Notes under the pieces: model-generated | What the model saw: the letters and a program-made list of their open reading frames with translations, nothing else | What the model was told of the DNA's origin: nothing | Database searches by the model: none | In this document: positions 53,385 to 61,331 of the stretch, one piece after another | How positions within the stretch are numbered: position 1 is the first letter of the stretch | Layout: the number at the start of each line of letters is the position of its first letter | DNA from: Streptosporangium becharense | GTDB taxonomy: Bacteria > Actinomycetota > Actinomycetes > Streptosporangiales > Streptosporangiaceae | Assembly: GCF_014204985.1 (NCBI RefSeq) | Contig: NZ_JACHMP010000001.1 | Span: forward strand, 434,001 to 498,000 | Reading direction: 5' to 3' | Length of the DNA: 64,000 bases | Position numbers and translations under genes: made by a program

Positions 53385-54140
53385 ATGGAGTTCACCAGAG
53401 CCGAAGTCTGCGTCACCGCGGCCTCCGACACCTGGCGCGACGCCGGCGAGGTGCTGGCGCACGCCGTCGGGACCGTCCCCGCCGCCGGGGCCCGGCTGGC
53501 GCGCCTGACCCACTCCCCCGACCTCGTCCTGTCCGACGGTGAGGCGTTCCTGATGAGCGAGCTCCCGCCCCTCGGGCAGACGGCGGCGGCGGGCGGGGTG
53601 ATCGAGGCGTGGCTGCCGTATCGACGTGTCTTCGACGTCCTGCAGACGGGCAGGCGCCAGAGCATGATGGGTGCGAGCCAGCTCGACCGGTACGGGAACC
53701 AGAACATCTCGGCCATCGGCGACTGGCGCCGGCCGTCGCGGCAGCTGATCGGCGTCCGCGGCGCGCCGGGCAACACCGTGAACCACCGGACCGACTACTG
53801 GGTGCCGAACCACTCCACCAGGGTCTTCGTCGAAAGCGTCGACGTCGTCTCGGGAGTGGGCAACGACCGGGCCCGGACGGGCGGACCGGCCGCCCGGCGC
53901 TTCCACCGCCTCGGCGTCGTCGTCACCGACCTCGCCGTCCTGGACTACGGCCCCGACGGGCGGCTGCGGATCAGGTCGGTCCACCCCGGGGTCACGGTGC
54001 GGCAGGTTCAGGAGTGCACCGGATTCCCGCTGGACGGGACCGGCGCGGGCGAGACCCGCGCGCCGACCGCCGAGGAGCTGCGGCTGATCCGCGAGGTCGT
54101 CGACCCGGGATCGCTGCGTTCCCGCGAGGTCCCCGGCTGA
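53385..54140 (+). CDS. ipdB: IpdB, beta subunit of the COCHEA-CoA hydrolase
   Basis: A 251-residue CoA-transferase beta-type subunit: EVCVTAASDTWRDAGEVLAHAVGTVPAAGARLARLTHSPDLVLSDGEAFL, MMGASQLDRYGNQNISAIGDW, RGAPGNTVNH and VVTDLAVLDYGPDGRLRIRSVHPGVT. It forms the ring-opening enzyme with IpdA; two bases separate the genes. A short protein-like relic (54150-54230) follows. Confidence 0.9.
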   Translation: MEFTRAEVCVTAASDTWRDAGEVLAHAVGTVPAAGARLARLTHSPDLVLSDGEAFLMSELPPLGQTAAAGGVIEAWLPYRRVFDVLQTGRRQSMMGASQLDRYGNQNISAIGDWRRPSRQLIGVRGAPGNTVNHRTDYWVPNHSTRVFVESVDVVSGVGNDRARTGGPAARRFHRLGVVVTDLAVLDYGPDGRLRIRSVHPGVTVRQVQECTGFPLDGTGAGETRAPTAEELRLIREVVDPGSLRSREVPG

Positions 54141-54149
54141 GCACGATGA

Positions 54150-54230
54150 GCGGCGGTCCTCCCCGAAGCCGTCGAGCGAGCCCGGGCCGACTTCGACGCG
54201 CTCCGGTCGTACGGCCCGCCGATGGCATGA
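54150..54230 (+). pseudogene. Possible C-terminal gene relic
   Basis: A 26-codon stretch between two stops reads like a protein end (LPEAVERARADFDALRSYGP) with codon use like real genes here, but it has no start. It may be what is left of a gene lost between ipdB and kstR2. Confidence 0.25.
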
Positions 54231-54239
54231 CCGAGTGCG

Positions 54240-54869
54240 TCAGAGCAGGCCGCCGTAGAGGAGTTCGAGGTACTGGTCGGCGACGGTCTCGGACGGGAAC
54301 TGCCCGCCGGGCCGGTACCAGCGCACCGTGGACCAGACCGCGTCGCGGATCAGCAGGTAGGCCAGCTTCACGTCGATGTCCCGGCGGAACACCCCGGACG
54401 CCTGCCCCGCGGTGAGCACCCGGATCCAGAGCTGCTCGATGCGCGAGCTGTAGTCGGCGACGTAGCCGAACCTCTCCCGGTGCGCCAGGTTGCCCGACTC
54501 GTTCTGGTAGACCGCCACCGCGTGCGGCGTGTCGTGGATCGCGGCGAACGAGGTGCGGATCAGCTCGCTGAGAGCCCTGCGCGGGTCGGCCTCCCGTTCC
54601 TCGATGGCCGAGAACCGCTCGTGCAGCCCGGAGAGGAACTCCCGGAGGATCTCGTCGAGCATGGCCTCCTTGGAGCTGAAGTGGTGGTAGATGCTCCCGG
54701 CCAGGATGCCCGTCCTGTCGCCGATGTCGCGCACCGTGGTCTTGGCGTACCCCTGGGCGGCGAACAGCTCGGCCGCGCTCGCCAGGAGCTGCGCGCGCCT
54801 GTCCACGCTGCCGTCGGTCCTGACCGGCTCGCTCCCCCGCTCCGCCCGGCGTGACTTGGCCACCGCCAT
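54240..54869 (-). CDS. kstR2: TetR-family repressor, KstR2-like
   Basis: A 209-residue TetR regulator. The helix-turn-helix is RAQLLASAAELFAAQGYAKTTVRDIGDRTGILAGSIYHHFSSKEAML (about residues 25-71). The ligand domain shows FAAIHDTPHAVAVYQNESGNL and WSTVRWYRPGGQFPSETVADQYLELLYGGL, much like mycobacterial KstR2, which releases DNA on binding HIP-CoA. Three matching boxes lie in the cluster, but none directly upstream of its own gene. GAGGAGACCTCT lies just before ATG 54869. Confidence 0.87.
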   Translation of the reverse strand: MAVAKSRRAERGSEPVRTDGSVDRRAQLLASAAELFAAQGYAKTTVRDIGDRTGILAGSIYHHFSSKEAMLDEILREFLSGLHERFSAIEEREADPRRALSELIRTSFAAIHDTPHAVAVYQNESGNLAHRERFGYVADYSSRIEQLWIRVLTAGQASGVFRRDIDVKLAYLLIRDAVWSTVRWYRPGGQFPSETVADQYLELLYGGLL

Positions 54870-55034
54870 AGAGGTCTCCTCTCAGCACCGCACCCCACCC
54901 CGGGCACGTGTCCGCCCCCATTGTCCAAGGCCGCGGCCCCGGGCACGCGGGACCGCCGCCGTACGCGACGGCCCGGCCCGTTCCCCCCGCCCGTTCCCCG
55001 GCCGCCCGCGGCCTCGGCACGCGGGACCGCCTCG

Positions 55035-55814
55035 TCAGCGCCTCGCGGGGTCCGGAGCGTACTGCAGGAAGGCCGGCCGCTCGCCGCCGCCGTCGACGTT
55101 GAGCACGGCGCCGGTGATGTGGACGGCGAGCGGTGAGGCGAGCAGCACGCAGGCCGCCCCGATGTCGGCGGGCCTGGCGAACACCCCGCGCGGGATGGTC
55201 CCGGCCACCCGGGCCATCTGCCCGGCGTCACCGTAGTGGCCCGCCGCCCCCTCGGTCTCGACGAGACCGCAACTGATCGCGTTGACCCGCACCTTCGGTG
55301 CCCACTCCACGGCGAGGCTCGCGGTGAGGCTCTCCAGCGCGGCCTTGGCCGCGCCGTACACGGCCGTCCCGGGGCTGGGGCGCCGCGCGCTGATCGAGGT
55401 GATGTTCAGCACCACTCCCCCGCCCGCACCCGCGCTGACCACGGGGAAGGCCGCCTGCGCCACGAACACGGCCGACAGGAAGTTGAGCTCGGTGACTCTC
55501 CGGTGGAAGCGGGGGGACGCCGACGCGAAGTCGGCGGAGGGGGCCCCTCCGGCGTTGTTCACCACCACATCGATGCCGCCGTGCCGCCCGGCCACCTCGT
55601 CGATCCAGCGCCGGACCTGCGTCTCGTCCCGTACGTCGACCCGGCTGAAGCGCGGCGCGGCGGAACCCGGCGTACCCGGCGCGGGCTCGGTGCGGCCGCA
55701 GATCTCGACGACGGCACCGGCCTCGACGAAGGACTCGGTGATCCCCGCACCCACGCCGCGGGCGCCTCCCGTCACCAGGACGGTACGACCGGTCAGGTCG
55801 ATCTCCAACGCCAT
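55035..55814 (-). CDS. Short-chain dehydrogenase of the KstR2 cluster
   Basis: A 259-residue SDR: TVLVTGGARGVGAG (cofactor loop), VDVRDET, NNAGGAP, catalytic Ser in ITSISARRPS and YGAAKAALES, and NVDGGGERPAF near the end. It lies where Mycobacterium has one of the SDRs Rv3548c/Rv3549c next to echA20. The substrate is probably a ring-hydroxy CoA ester; that is inferred from position. GGAGGCGG precedes ATG 55814. Divergent from echA20 across a KstR2-like box. Confidence 0.82.
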   Translation of the reverse strand: MALEIDLTGRTVLVTGGARGVGAGITESFVEAGAVVEICGRTEPAPGTPGSAAPRFSRVDVRDETQVRRWIDEVAGRHGGIDVVVNNAGGAPSADFASASPRFHRRVTELNFLSAVFVAQAAFPVVSAGAGGGVVLNITSISARRPSPGTAVYGAAKAALESLTASLAVEWAPKVRVNAISCGLVETEGAAGHYGDAGQMARVAGTIPRGVFARPADIGAACVLLASPLAVHITGAVLNVDGGGERPAFLQYAPDPARR

Positions 55815-55906
55815 TCCGCCTCCGTCGACCACCGGCCGCGTCACGTCCGGGCCACGCGGATTCGGCTCACGCCTTCTCCCGCGGCCGGACGCGTCCTAGG
55901 CTACCT

Positions 55907-55920
55907 AACAAACATTTGAC
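55907..55920. promoter_or_regulatory. KstR2-like operator, SDR/echA20 region
   Basis: AACAAACATTTGAC fits AnCAAGnnCTTGnT with three changes, so it is weaker than the other two boxes. It lies 26 bp before the echA20 ATG. Confidence 0.6.
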
Positions 55921-55945
55921 CGACTACCTCGGCAGGGGGCGGCAC

Positions 55946-56854
55946 ATGGGCGTCAGCTCGACCGAGCGCCATGGGATCCGCGTGATCACTGTGGACTTCC
56001 CGCCCGTCAACGCGCTGCCCGCGGCGGGGTGGCGTGAACTGGCGGACGCCGTGGACGAGGCCGGCGCGGCCCCCGGCACCCGGGTCGTCGTGCTCCGCGC
56101 CGAAGGCCGGGGCTTCAACGCCGGAGTGGACATCAAGGAAATGCGGCGGACACCAGGGTTCGAGGCGCTCCTGCGGGCGAACCGCGGGTGCCACGCCGCC
56201 TTCAAGGCGATCTACGAATGCGCCGTCCCGGTGGTCGCGGCGGTTCAGGGCTTCTGTCTCGGTGGGGGCGTCGGCCTCGTCGGCAACGCCGACACCATCG
56301 TGGCGAGCGACGACGCGTACTTCGGCGTGCCCGAGGTCGACCGGGGTGCCCTGGGCGCCGCCACCCACCTCTCCCGGCTCGTCCCCCCGCATCTGTTGCG
56401 CACGCTCTACTACACCGGCCGCACCATAACCGCCCGGCAGCTCGCCGGGTACGGCTCGGTCCTCGAGGTCGTCCCACGCGCCGGGCTCGACGACGCCGCG
56501 ATGGCGGTGGCCGGGGAGATCGCCGCCAAGGACACCGCGGTGATCCGCGCGGCCAAGGAGGCGCTGAACGGCATCGACCCGATCGACGTCAACAGGTCCT
56601 ACCGCTTCGAGCAGGGGTTCACCTTCGAGCTCAACCTCGCCGGGGTCTCCGACAGGCTCCGCGCCGCGTTCAGCACCGGCGCCGCGTCCTCGACGCCGTC
56701 GTCAGCGCCGGCGGCGTCGCCCGCCCCTGCGCCGCCGAGGTCGGCCCGGGCTCCAGCGGCCGGCACCCCTCGTCGGGACGACGACGCCGGCCGGGCACAG
56801 GTGCCGGGCGGCCCGAAGCCGCCAACGGAGGCCGGGCCGAGCCTCCACGCCTGA
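55946..56854 (+). CDS. echA20: EchA20, D-ring-opening hydrolase of the HIP pathway
   Basis: A 302-residue crotonase-fold protein matching EchA20: VITVDFPPVNALP, GRGFNAGVDIKEM, VAAVQGFCLGGGVGLVGNADTIVASDDAYFGVPEVDRGALGAATHLSRLVPPHLLRTLYYTG. Of the two classical glutamates only that in PEV remains, in line with a hydrolase rather than hydratase role. AGGGGGC precedes ATG 55946. The last 55-60 residues are a Pro/Ala/Ser-rich tail beyond the family's usual end, with no recognisable motif. Confidence 0.86.
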   Translation: MGVSSTERHGIRVITVDFPPVNALPAAGWRELADAVDEAGAAPGTRVVVLRAEGRGFNAGVDIKEMRRTPGFEALLRANRGCHAAFKAIYECAVPVVAAVQGFCLGGGVGLVGNADTIVASDDAYFGVPEVDRGALGAATHLSRLVPPHLLRTLYYTGRTITARQLAGYGSVLEVVPRAGLDDAAMAVAGEIAAKDTAVIRAAKEALNGIDPIDVNRSYRFEQGFTFELNLAGVSDRLRAAFSTGAASSTPSSAPAASPAPAPPRSARAPAAGTPRRDDDAGRAQVPGGPKPPTEAGPSLHA

Positions 56855-57194
56855 CCGCCCGCCGGAGCGGAACTCCAGCGAGCCCGTACGAGCTTTGCGC
56901 CACCCGCGCCCGGCCGTCGACACGCCGTCCTTGCGAACTCCTTGATCCCTCTTGCCGGCGGCGAGAGGCGATGAGCCGTCCGGCCGAAGGCGTGATCACG
57001 TCGGCATCGACAAACGGACAGTTGAAGGATGACACACGCCCGCGTTCAAGTCACCGCCGACGACTCCAAGGGTTTTACAAGATCGCTTAACTAGGGTGTG
57101 AGCCGGTCGGAAGACGAAGTCACCGGCGGCCCGCAGAGCGTCCGCTCTCCCGCAGATGAAGCGCGGTTCGGGACAGAAGATTGAAGGATCATCA
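56855..57194. other. Gene-free interval before the P450 gene
   Basis: No gene is supported. The second half (57000-57100) is less GC-rich and is the likely P450 promoter region, but no clear promoter or KstR2-like palindrome is visible. Confidence 0.4.
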
Positions 57195-58415
57195 GTGAGC
57201 ACATCGCCGATCGGCATGAGCGGACCACCCGTGGAGCCCTTCGCTCCGGAGTTCTACCAGGACCCGCACCCGACGTACGCCTGGCTGCGGAAGCACCGAC
57301 CGGTGCATCCCGTGCAGTTCCCCGGTGTCCGCGTATGGCTTGTCACCCGGTATGAAGATGTGCGCGCGCTGTACAACGATCCGCGAATGAGCGTGAACCA
57401 GGAGACGGCCAACACTGATTTCCACACCGCCGGGATGGCGTACGGGGCCGGGACCGAGATGGGGCACTCACTACTCTTCAAGGACCCGCCGGACCACACC
57501 AGAATGCGAACACTCGCCTCCAAAGTGTTCTCCGCGCGCCGAATCGCCGGCTGGCGGGACACCGTGGAAAGAATCACCGATCAACTGCTCGATGACGTCG
57601 CCCCTCACCAGAGAGTCGATCTGCTGGGAGTCTTCTGCTACCCGCTGCCCATCATGGTCATCGGCGAGGTGCTCGGAATTCCCGGCAACGACCACCGCAA
57701 ACTGCGCCAGTGGATGGACCCGCTGGTCGGCCTGAGCCGCGAGGAGGCCCTCGCGGGGACGAAGTCACTCATGGCCTATGTGCGTGAGATCATCACCGTC
57801 AAGCGCGCCGACCCGTCGGACGATGTGATCTCCGCGCTCATCGCCGCACGTGACGGCGACCGGAAGCTCACTGAGGACGAATTGGTGGGCAACGTCTTCG
57901 GCCTGATCAGCGCCGGCTTCGAGACCACCGCCAACCTGATCGGCAATGGGGTGCTCGCCCTACTCGACCACCCCGACCAGCTGCGGCTCCTGCGGGAGAA
58001 CCCCCCGCTCATGGACAGCGCGATGGAGGAGATTCTCCGATACGACGGCCCGACGGCGACCACGATTTTCCGCTTCCCGACAGAGGACGTGCGTGTCGGC
58101 GGCGTCGTCATCCCCGCCGGGGAGCCGATCCTCATGGCGCTGGGAGCGGCGAACCGCGACCCCGAGGTGTTCGACGATCCGGATGCCCTCGACATCCGCC
58201 GGGGCGACAACGCGCACATCTCCTTCGGTCGCGGGATCCACCACTGCCTCGGCGCGGCCCTCGCCCGCCTCGAAGGGAAGACCGCGCTGCGAACACTGTT
58301 GCGGCGGTATCCGGACATCAGCCTCGCCGTATCCCGACAGCAGATCCGGTACAAGCCCGCGGTCATCGTGCGCGGCCTCGAGGAGCTCCCTGTGGTCCTG
58401 CAACCGTCGCGCTGA
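57195..58415 (+). CDS. Cytochrome P450
   Basis: A 406-residue soluble bacterial P450. I-helix AGFETT (240-245), K-helix EEILR (Glu279, Arg282), and heme loop FGRGIHHCLG with Cys351 as the heme ligand are intact. It should hydroxylate a hydrophobic substrate using outside ferredoxin and reductase, neither of which is in this window. The substrate is unknown; nearness to the KstR2 cluster raises a steroid or terpenoid, but no operator links them. GTG 57195 follows AAGGATC. Codon use is a little less GC-biased than its neighbours. Confidence 0.9.
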   Translation: MSTSPIGMSGPPVEPFAPEFYQDPHPTYAWLRKHRPVHPVQFPGVRVWLVTRYEDVRALYNDPRMSVNQETANTDFHTAGMAYGAGTEMGHSLLFKDPPDHTRMRTLASKVFSARRIAGWRDTVERITDQLLDDVAPHQRVDLLGVFCYPLPIMVIGEVLGIPGNDHRKLRQWMDPLVGLSREEALAGTKSLMAYVREIITVKRADPSDDVISALIAARDGDRKLTEDELVGNVFGLISAGFETTANLIGNGVLALLDHPDQLRLLRENPPLMDSAMEEILRYDGPTATTIFRFPTEDVRVGGVVIPAGEPILMALGAANRDPEVFDDPDALDIRRGDNAHISFGRGIHHCLGAALARLEGKTALRTLLRRYPDISLAVSRQQIRYKPAVIVRGLEELPVVLQPSR

Positions 58416-58462
58416 GCGAGGGCCGGGGCCGGCGACCGTGATCGCCCCCGCCGTACCCCGTG

Positions 58463-59278
58463 TCAGACGTGGGCGGTCTCCTCCGGCGCGGGCAGCGCCA
58501 GGGACGGCGGCGGCGGGATGACCTGTGCGAGCCACCCGCCCGGGTCGGCGGTGAACTGCGGAGCCGCCTCGGACACCCACCGGGAGCGGACCGCGAGAGC
58601 GGTGGCTTCCTGCTGGGTCCGCCCGTCCACATACGTGAGGAGTTCCTCCGCCGTGCGGCGGACGCACACCCGGCCGCGCTTCACCGCGGCGGGGTAGTCG
58701 TTCCAGTCGATGCCGTGCTGGGACGACAGCATCTCCTGCATCCGGCCGGTGGAGACACCGTGGAGCTGCTTGTGCGAGAACACCGCCTGGGCGGCCATGG
58801 TGACGCTGTTGCGGACGCAGTCGCGTTGCCGCCACAGGAAGTAGTTGGCGACCTCGACCGGGTCGGGAATGGTGAACACGCGGGCGTCGAACATGGCGTG
58901 GGCGTCATCGCGACCGCCGCGGTACGCGCGGTTGAACGCGACCGTGGCGACGGATGCGGCGATGCTGGTGATCTTCTGCACGACCCCGCCGAACCACGGC
59001 TGAGTGCCGTGGGCGTCGAAGTCGGTGAGGAGGACCGAGCACTCGTCGGACTGGGTGAAAGCGAACACGGCGCCGGACATCTCCGAGCACAGGGCTTCGG
59101 CGACGGCGTTCATGGCGCTCACCACGGCGAAGTCGTACGGCCTGTCCGCGTGCCGCAGGAAACGGTGGAAGGAGCGGCCGTCCACGCGGACCACGGAGAA
59201 GGTGCGGCGCGGCAGCACCATGCGGGTCGGCTGCTCGTAGCCCTTGATGCGGTCACCCAGAGCGGTTTTGTCAGTCAT
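58463..59278 (-). CDS. Thg1-family protein (tRNA-His guanylyltransferase / 3'-5' polymerase)
   Basis: A 271-residue protein of the Thg1/TLP family, which adds nucleotides in the 3'-to-5' direction to tRNA 5' ends. N-terminal LGDRIKGYE, catalytic VVRVDGRSFHRF (Asp33), second metal site TQSDECSVLL (Asp78, Glu79), and WRQRDCVRNSVTMAAQAVFSHKQLHG are all in order. Bacterial members are uncommon and usually repair tRNA ends instead of adding G-1. The C-terminal 50 residues are proline-rich. No tRNA gene or phage gene is adjacent. ATG 59278 overlaps the stop of an 8-codon upstream ORF. Confidence 0.88.
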   Translation of the reverse strand: MTDKTALGDRIKGYEQPTRMVLPRRTFSVVRVDGRSFHRFLRHADRPYDFAVVSAMNAVAEALCSEMSGAVFAFTQSDECSVLLTDFDAHGTQPWFGGVVQKITSIAASVATVAFNRAYRGGRDDAHAMFDARVFTIPDPVEVANYFLWRQRDCVRNSVTMAAQAVFSHKQLHGVSTGRMQEMLSSQHGIDWNDYPAAVKRGRVCVRRTAEELLTYVDGRTQQEATALAVRSRWVSEAAPQFTADPGGWLAQVIPPPPSLALPAPEETAHV

Positions 59279-59316
59279 ACGGGCTTTCCCAAATCAGTCA
59301 TGCGGGCTCTCTCAAA
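59271..59316 (-). repeat. 23-bp tandem duplication of the Thg1 start region, making an upstream ORF
   Basis: Units 59271-59293 and 59294-59316 match at 20 of 23 positions; each contains ATGACTGA on the minus strand. The outer copy starts an 8-codon ORF (59301-59275; MTDLGKPV) whose stop overlaps the true ATG at 59278 as ATGA. A GAGAG site precedes the small ORF. Confidence 0.82.
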
Positions 59317-59516
59317 AGGGAGACATGTGGTGCAGTATGCCCGGGTCGGCCCGCGCCGGGCGGGCCGTCGGCGAGCGCGGGCCAGTTTTCCCCGGCGTAC
59401 GCACCGCCCCCCGGCCGGCCTGCGCTCCCGGCGGCGACGCCAGGGTGGTCATACTCACCGGTAACTGAGTAGCCGTGCTCACGACCCGCGGGCGGGCCCT
59501 CGCGAGGATGGCCCGT

Positions 59517-59801
59517 ATGACACAGCCGGTGAAGACCACGACGACAACCGCTTTCTACATCCAGGCCGTCATCTCGTTCGGGCTGTCGGTGACGGCCCTG
59601 GGGCTGGGGATCGCCTACCTGCCCGTGACCGCCTGGGTGCGGGCCTTCATGGGCCTGGGGCTGCTGTACGTGGTGACGTCGACGTTCACGCTCGCCAAGT
59701 GCGTCCGGGACCGGAACGAGGAGGCCAGTGTCGTCAGCCGGGTCGACCAGGCCAGGCTGGACAAGCTGCTGGCCGAGCACGACCCCTTCAGGAACGACTG
59801 A
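59517..59801 (+). CDS. YiaA/YiaB-type two-helix membrane protein
   Basis: A 94-residue membrane protein with two hydrophobic helices (about residues 12-34 and 41-63: FYIQAVISFGLSVTALGLGIAYL, WVRAFMGLGLLYVVTSTFTLAKCVRDRNE), the YiaAB domain. The tail is charged and cytoplasmic. Function unknown. ATG 59517 has GAGG about nine bases before it. It stands alone. Confidence 0.82.
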   Translation: MTQPVKTTTTTAFYIQAVISFGLSVTALGLGIAYLPVTAWVRAFMGLGLLYVVTSTFTLAKCVRDRNEEASVVSRVDQARLDKLLAEHDPFRND

Positions 59802-59936
59802 CGGCTCGCACACGTGGGGGCGGTCCTGCGCGTGCGGCGTTCACCGTCTTCTTGCGGTCGGAGGCTTCGCGGACGTTCTCGCGTTCCGTCCCGGCCGTCG
59901 CCGTGAAGAAGACGACCTGATGCGGCGTCGCTCAGA

Positions 59937-61250
59937 TCAGGGCTTCCGCTTCGCCGCCTCCGCCGCGAGCAGGGCCGCGCCGAGCTGCACGGCGACCAGC
60001 GTGCGGATCGGGATGGGGGTGGCCGTCGCGTCGGCTTCGGCCTCGGCGAACCACTCGTCGAAGCGCGCGCCGAAGCGGGCTCGCTCGGCCCGGATGGCGG
60101 GGGTCTGGTTGCCCGCGCCGAGTTCGGCGTCCAGCATGCGCAGATAGGTGCCGCAGTATCGCAGCCGCATGATGTGCACGAGCTGCCGGTTGCCGAGCGC
60201 CTCGGCGACCGTGGCGGGCCGGTCGGTGCCGGGGAAGGACTCCCACTCGGAGATGAACTCGTCGTGGCAGGCGAGGAAGTCCTCCAGGGCACAACGGAAC
60301 GGTGAGCGCACGGTCAGCTCTGCCCTGACCACCGACACGGACTGCGCCAGCTCGGTGATCAGGGCACGCTGCGCGGCGAGAGCGGCCCGGATCGTCTCGC
60401 CGTACTCCTGGTCGGTGGGGGTCTCGTCGGCGATGCGGGGGTCGGCCCAGTAGGGCAGTTCGGCGATCAGGTGCAGGGCGTCGAAGCGGTCGGCGTAGTC
60501 GACGCTGCCGCCGCCGATGCCGTAGATCGCCCCCAGCTCGGCGCCCCTCGGGGTCCGGTAGGCGGCGGGGCCGATCGGAACCGCGCTCGGCACCTCCGGC
60601 GGACCCATGTGCAGGGGCAGCCCCTGGGCGGTCGCGATGGCGGCCAGACGGGCGGCGAGCGCGGGCTCGTCCTTGCTGAGGTAGTAGAACGCCCCTTGCA
60701 GTTCGCCGTTGTGCAGGGAGTAGACGAAGTCGGGCTCGACCTCGTCCATCAGCCGCATCAGCGCCTCGGTCTCCGGCATGGTGCGGTCGAAGAAGTACTT
60801 CTCGCCGGTCAGCGGGAACGTCCATTCGACCTGGTCGGCTTCGGCGGGGCGGTAGAAGTGCTCGGCGTAGGCGCGGCGGTCGCCCGGCCGTACGTACCAG
60901 CCCTCGTTGAGCCGGGCGCCGTCGGGGTCGACGCAGGGGATGAGGTGCCAGCGGTAGCCGAAGTCCTCGCGCAGCGCGGCGTCCTCGATGAGCTGACGCA
61001 GCAGGCTGCTGACGGTGAGCGAGCCGATGGGCTCGTTGGGGTGCGGCCCGCCGATGATCACGGCGTTGTGGCGGCCGGCGCCGATGGTCGCCACACGCAG
61101 CGGCTCACCCAGGCGCGAGGTGCCGATGCGGCGCAGCCGTACCAGGTCGGGGTGGGCGGCGGCGAGCTCGTCGAGCTCGGCGCGCATCTGGTCCACGGTG
61201 GGGAACGCCGTGTAGTCCGGCACCCGGCTCATGTGCTGGTCGACATCCAT
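59937..61250 (-). CDS. M14-family zinc carboxypeptidase
   Basis: A 437-residue metallopeptidase. Zinc ligands are HPNE (His70, Glu73) and SLHNGE (His179); Arg in PDGARLNEGW (about 113) fits the substrate carboxylate site. No signal peptide, so it is cytosolic and probably works on small peptides. The C-terminal 200 residues include the region expected to hold the catalytic Glu, which I cannot place exactly. GGAAGG lies eight bases before ATG 61250. It is divergent from a TetR gene, with an inverted repeat between them. Confidence 0.82.
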   Translation of the reverse strand: MDVDQHMSRVPDYTAFPTVDQMRAELDELAAAHPDLVRLRRIGTSRLGEPLRVATIGAGRHNAVIIGGPHPNEPIGSLTVSSLLRQLIEDAALREDFGYRWHLIPCVDPDGARLNEGWYVRPGDRRAYAEHFYRPAEADQVEWTFPLTGEKYFFDRTMPETEALMRLMDEVEPDFVYSLHNGELQGAFYYLSKDEPALAARLAAIATAQGLPLHMGPPEVPSAVPIGPAAYRTPRGAELGAIYGIGGGSVDYADRFDALHLIAELPYWADPRIADETPTDQEYGETIRAALAAQRALITELAQSVSVVRAELTVRSPFRCALEDFLACHDEFISEWESFPGTDRPATVAEALGNRQLVHIMRLRYCGTYLRMLDAELGAGNQTPAIRAERARFGARFDEWFAEAEADATATPIPIRTLVAVQLGAALLAAEAAKRKP

Positions 61251-61261
61251 TTTCAGCCTTC

Positions 61262-61297
61262 CGATAATCTGGATTATTGAAGTAAAGCAGATTATCG
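61262..61297. promoter_or_regulatory. TetR operator between M14 peptidase and regulator
   Basis: Arms CGATAATCTG (61262-61271) and CAGATTATCG (61288-61297) with a 16-bp spacer. A nested palindrome ATAATC-TG-GATTAT (61264-61277) gives a third half-site. This AT-rich island separates the divergent genes and is the best candidate for binding by the TetR protein. Confidence 0.75.
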
Positions 61298-61331
61298 TTT
61301 GGCTAACCAGAGATGAGGAGATGTCGACGAC

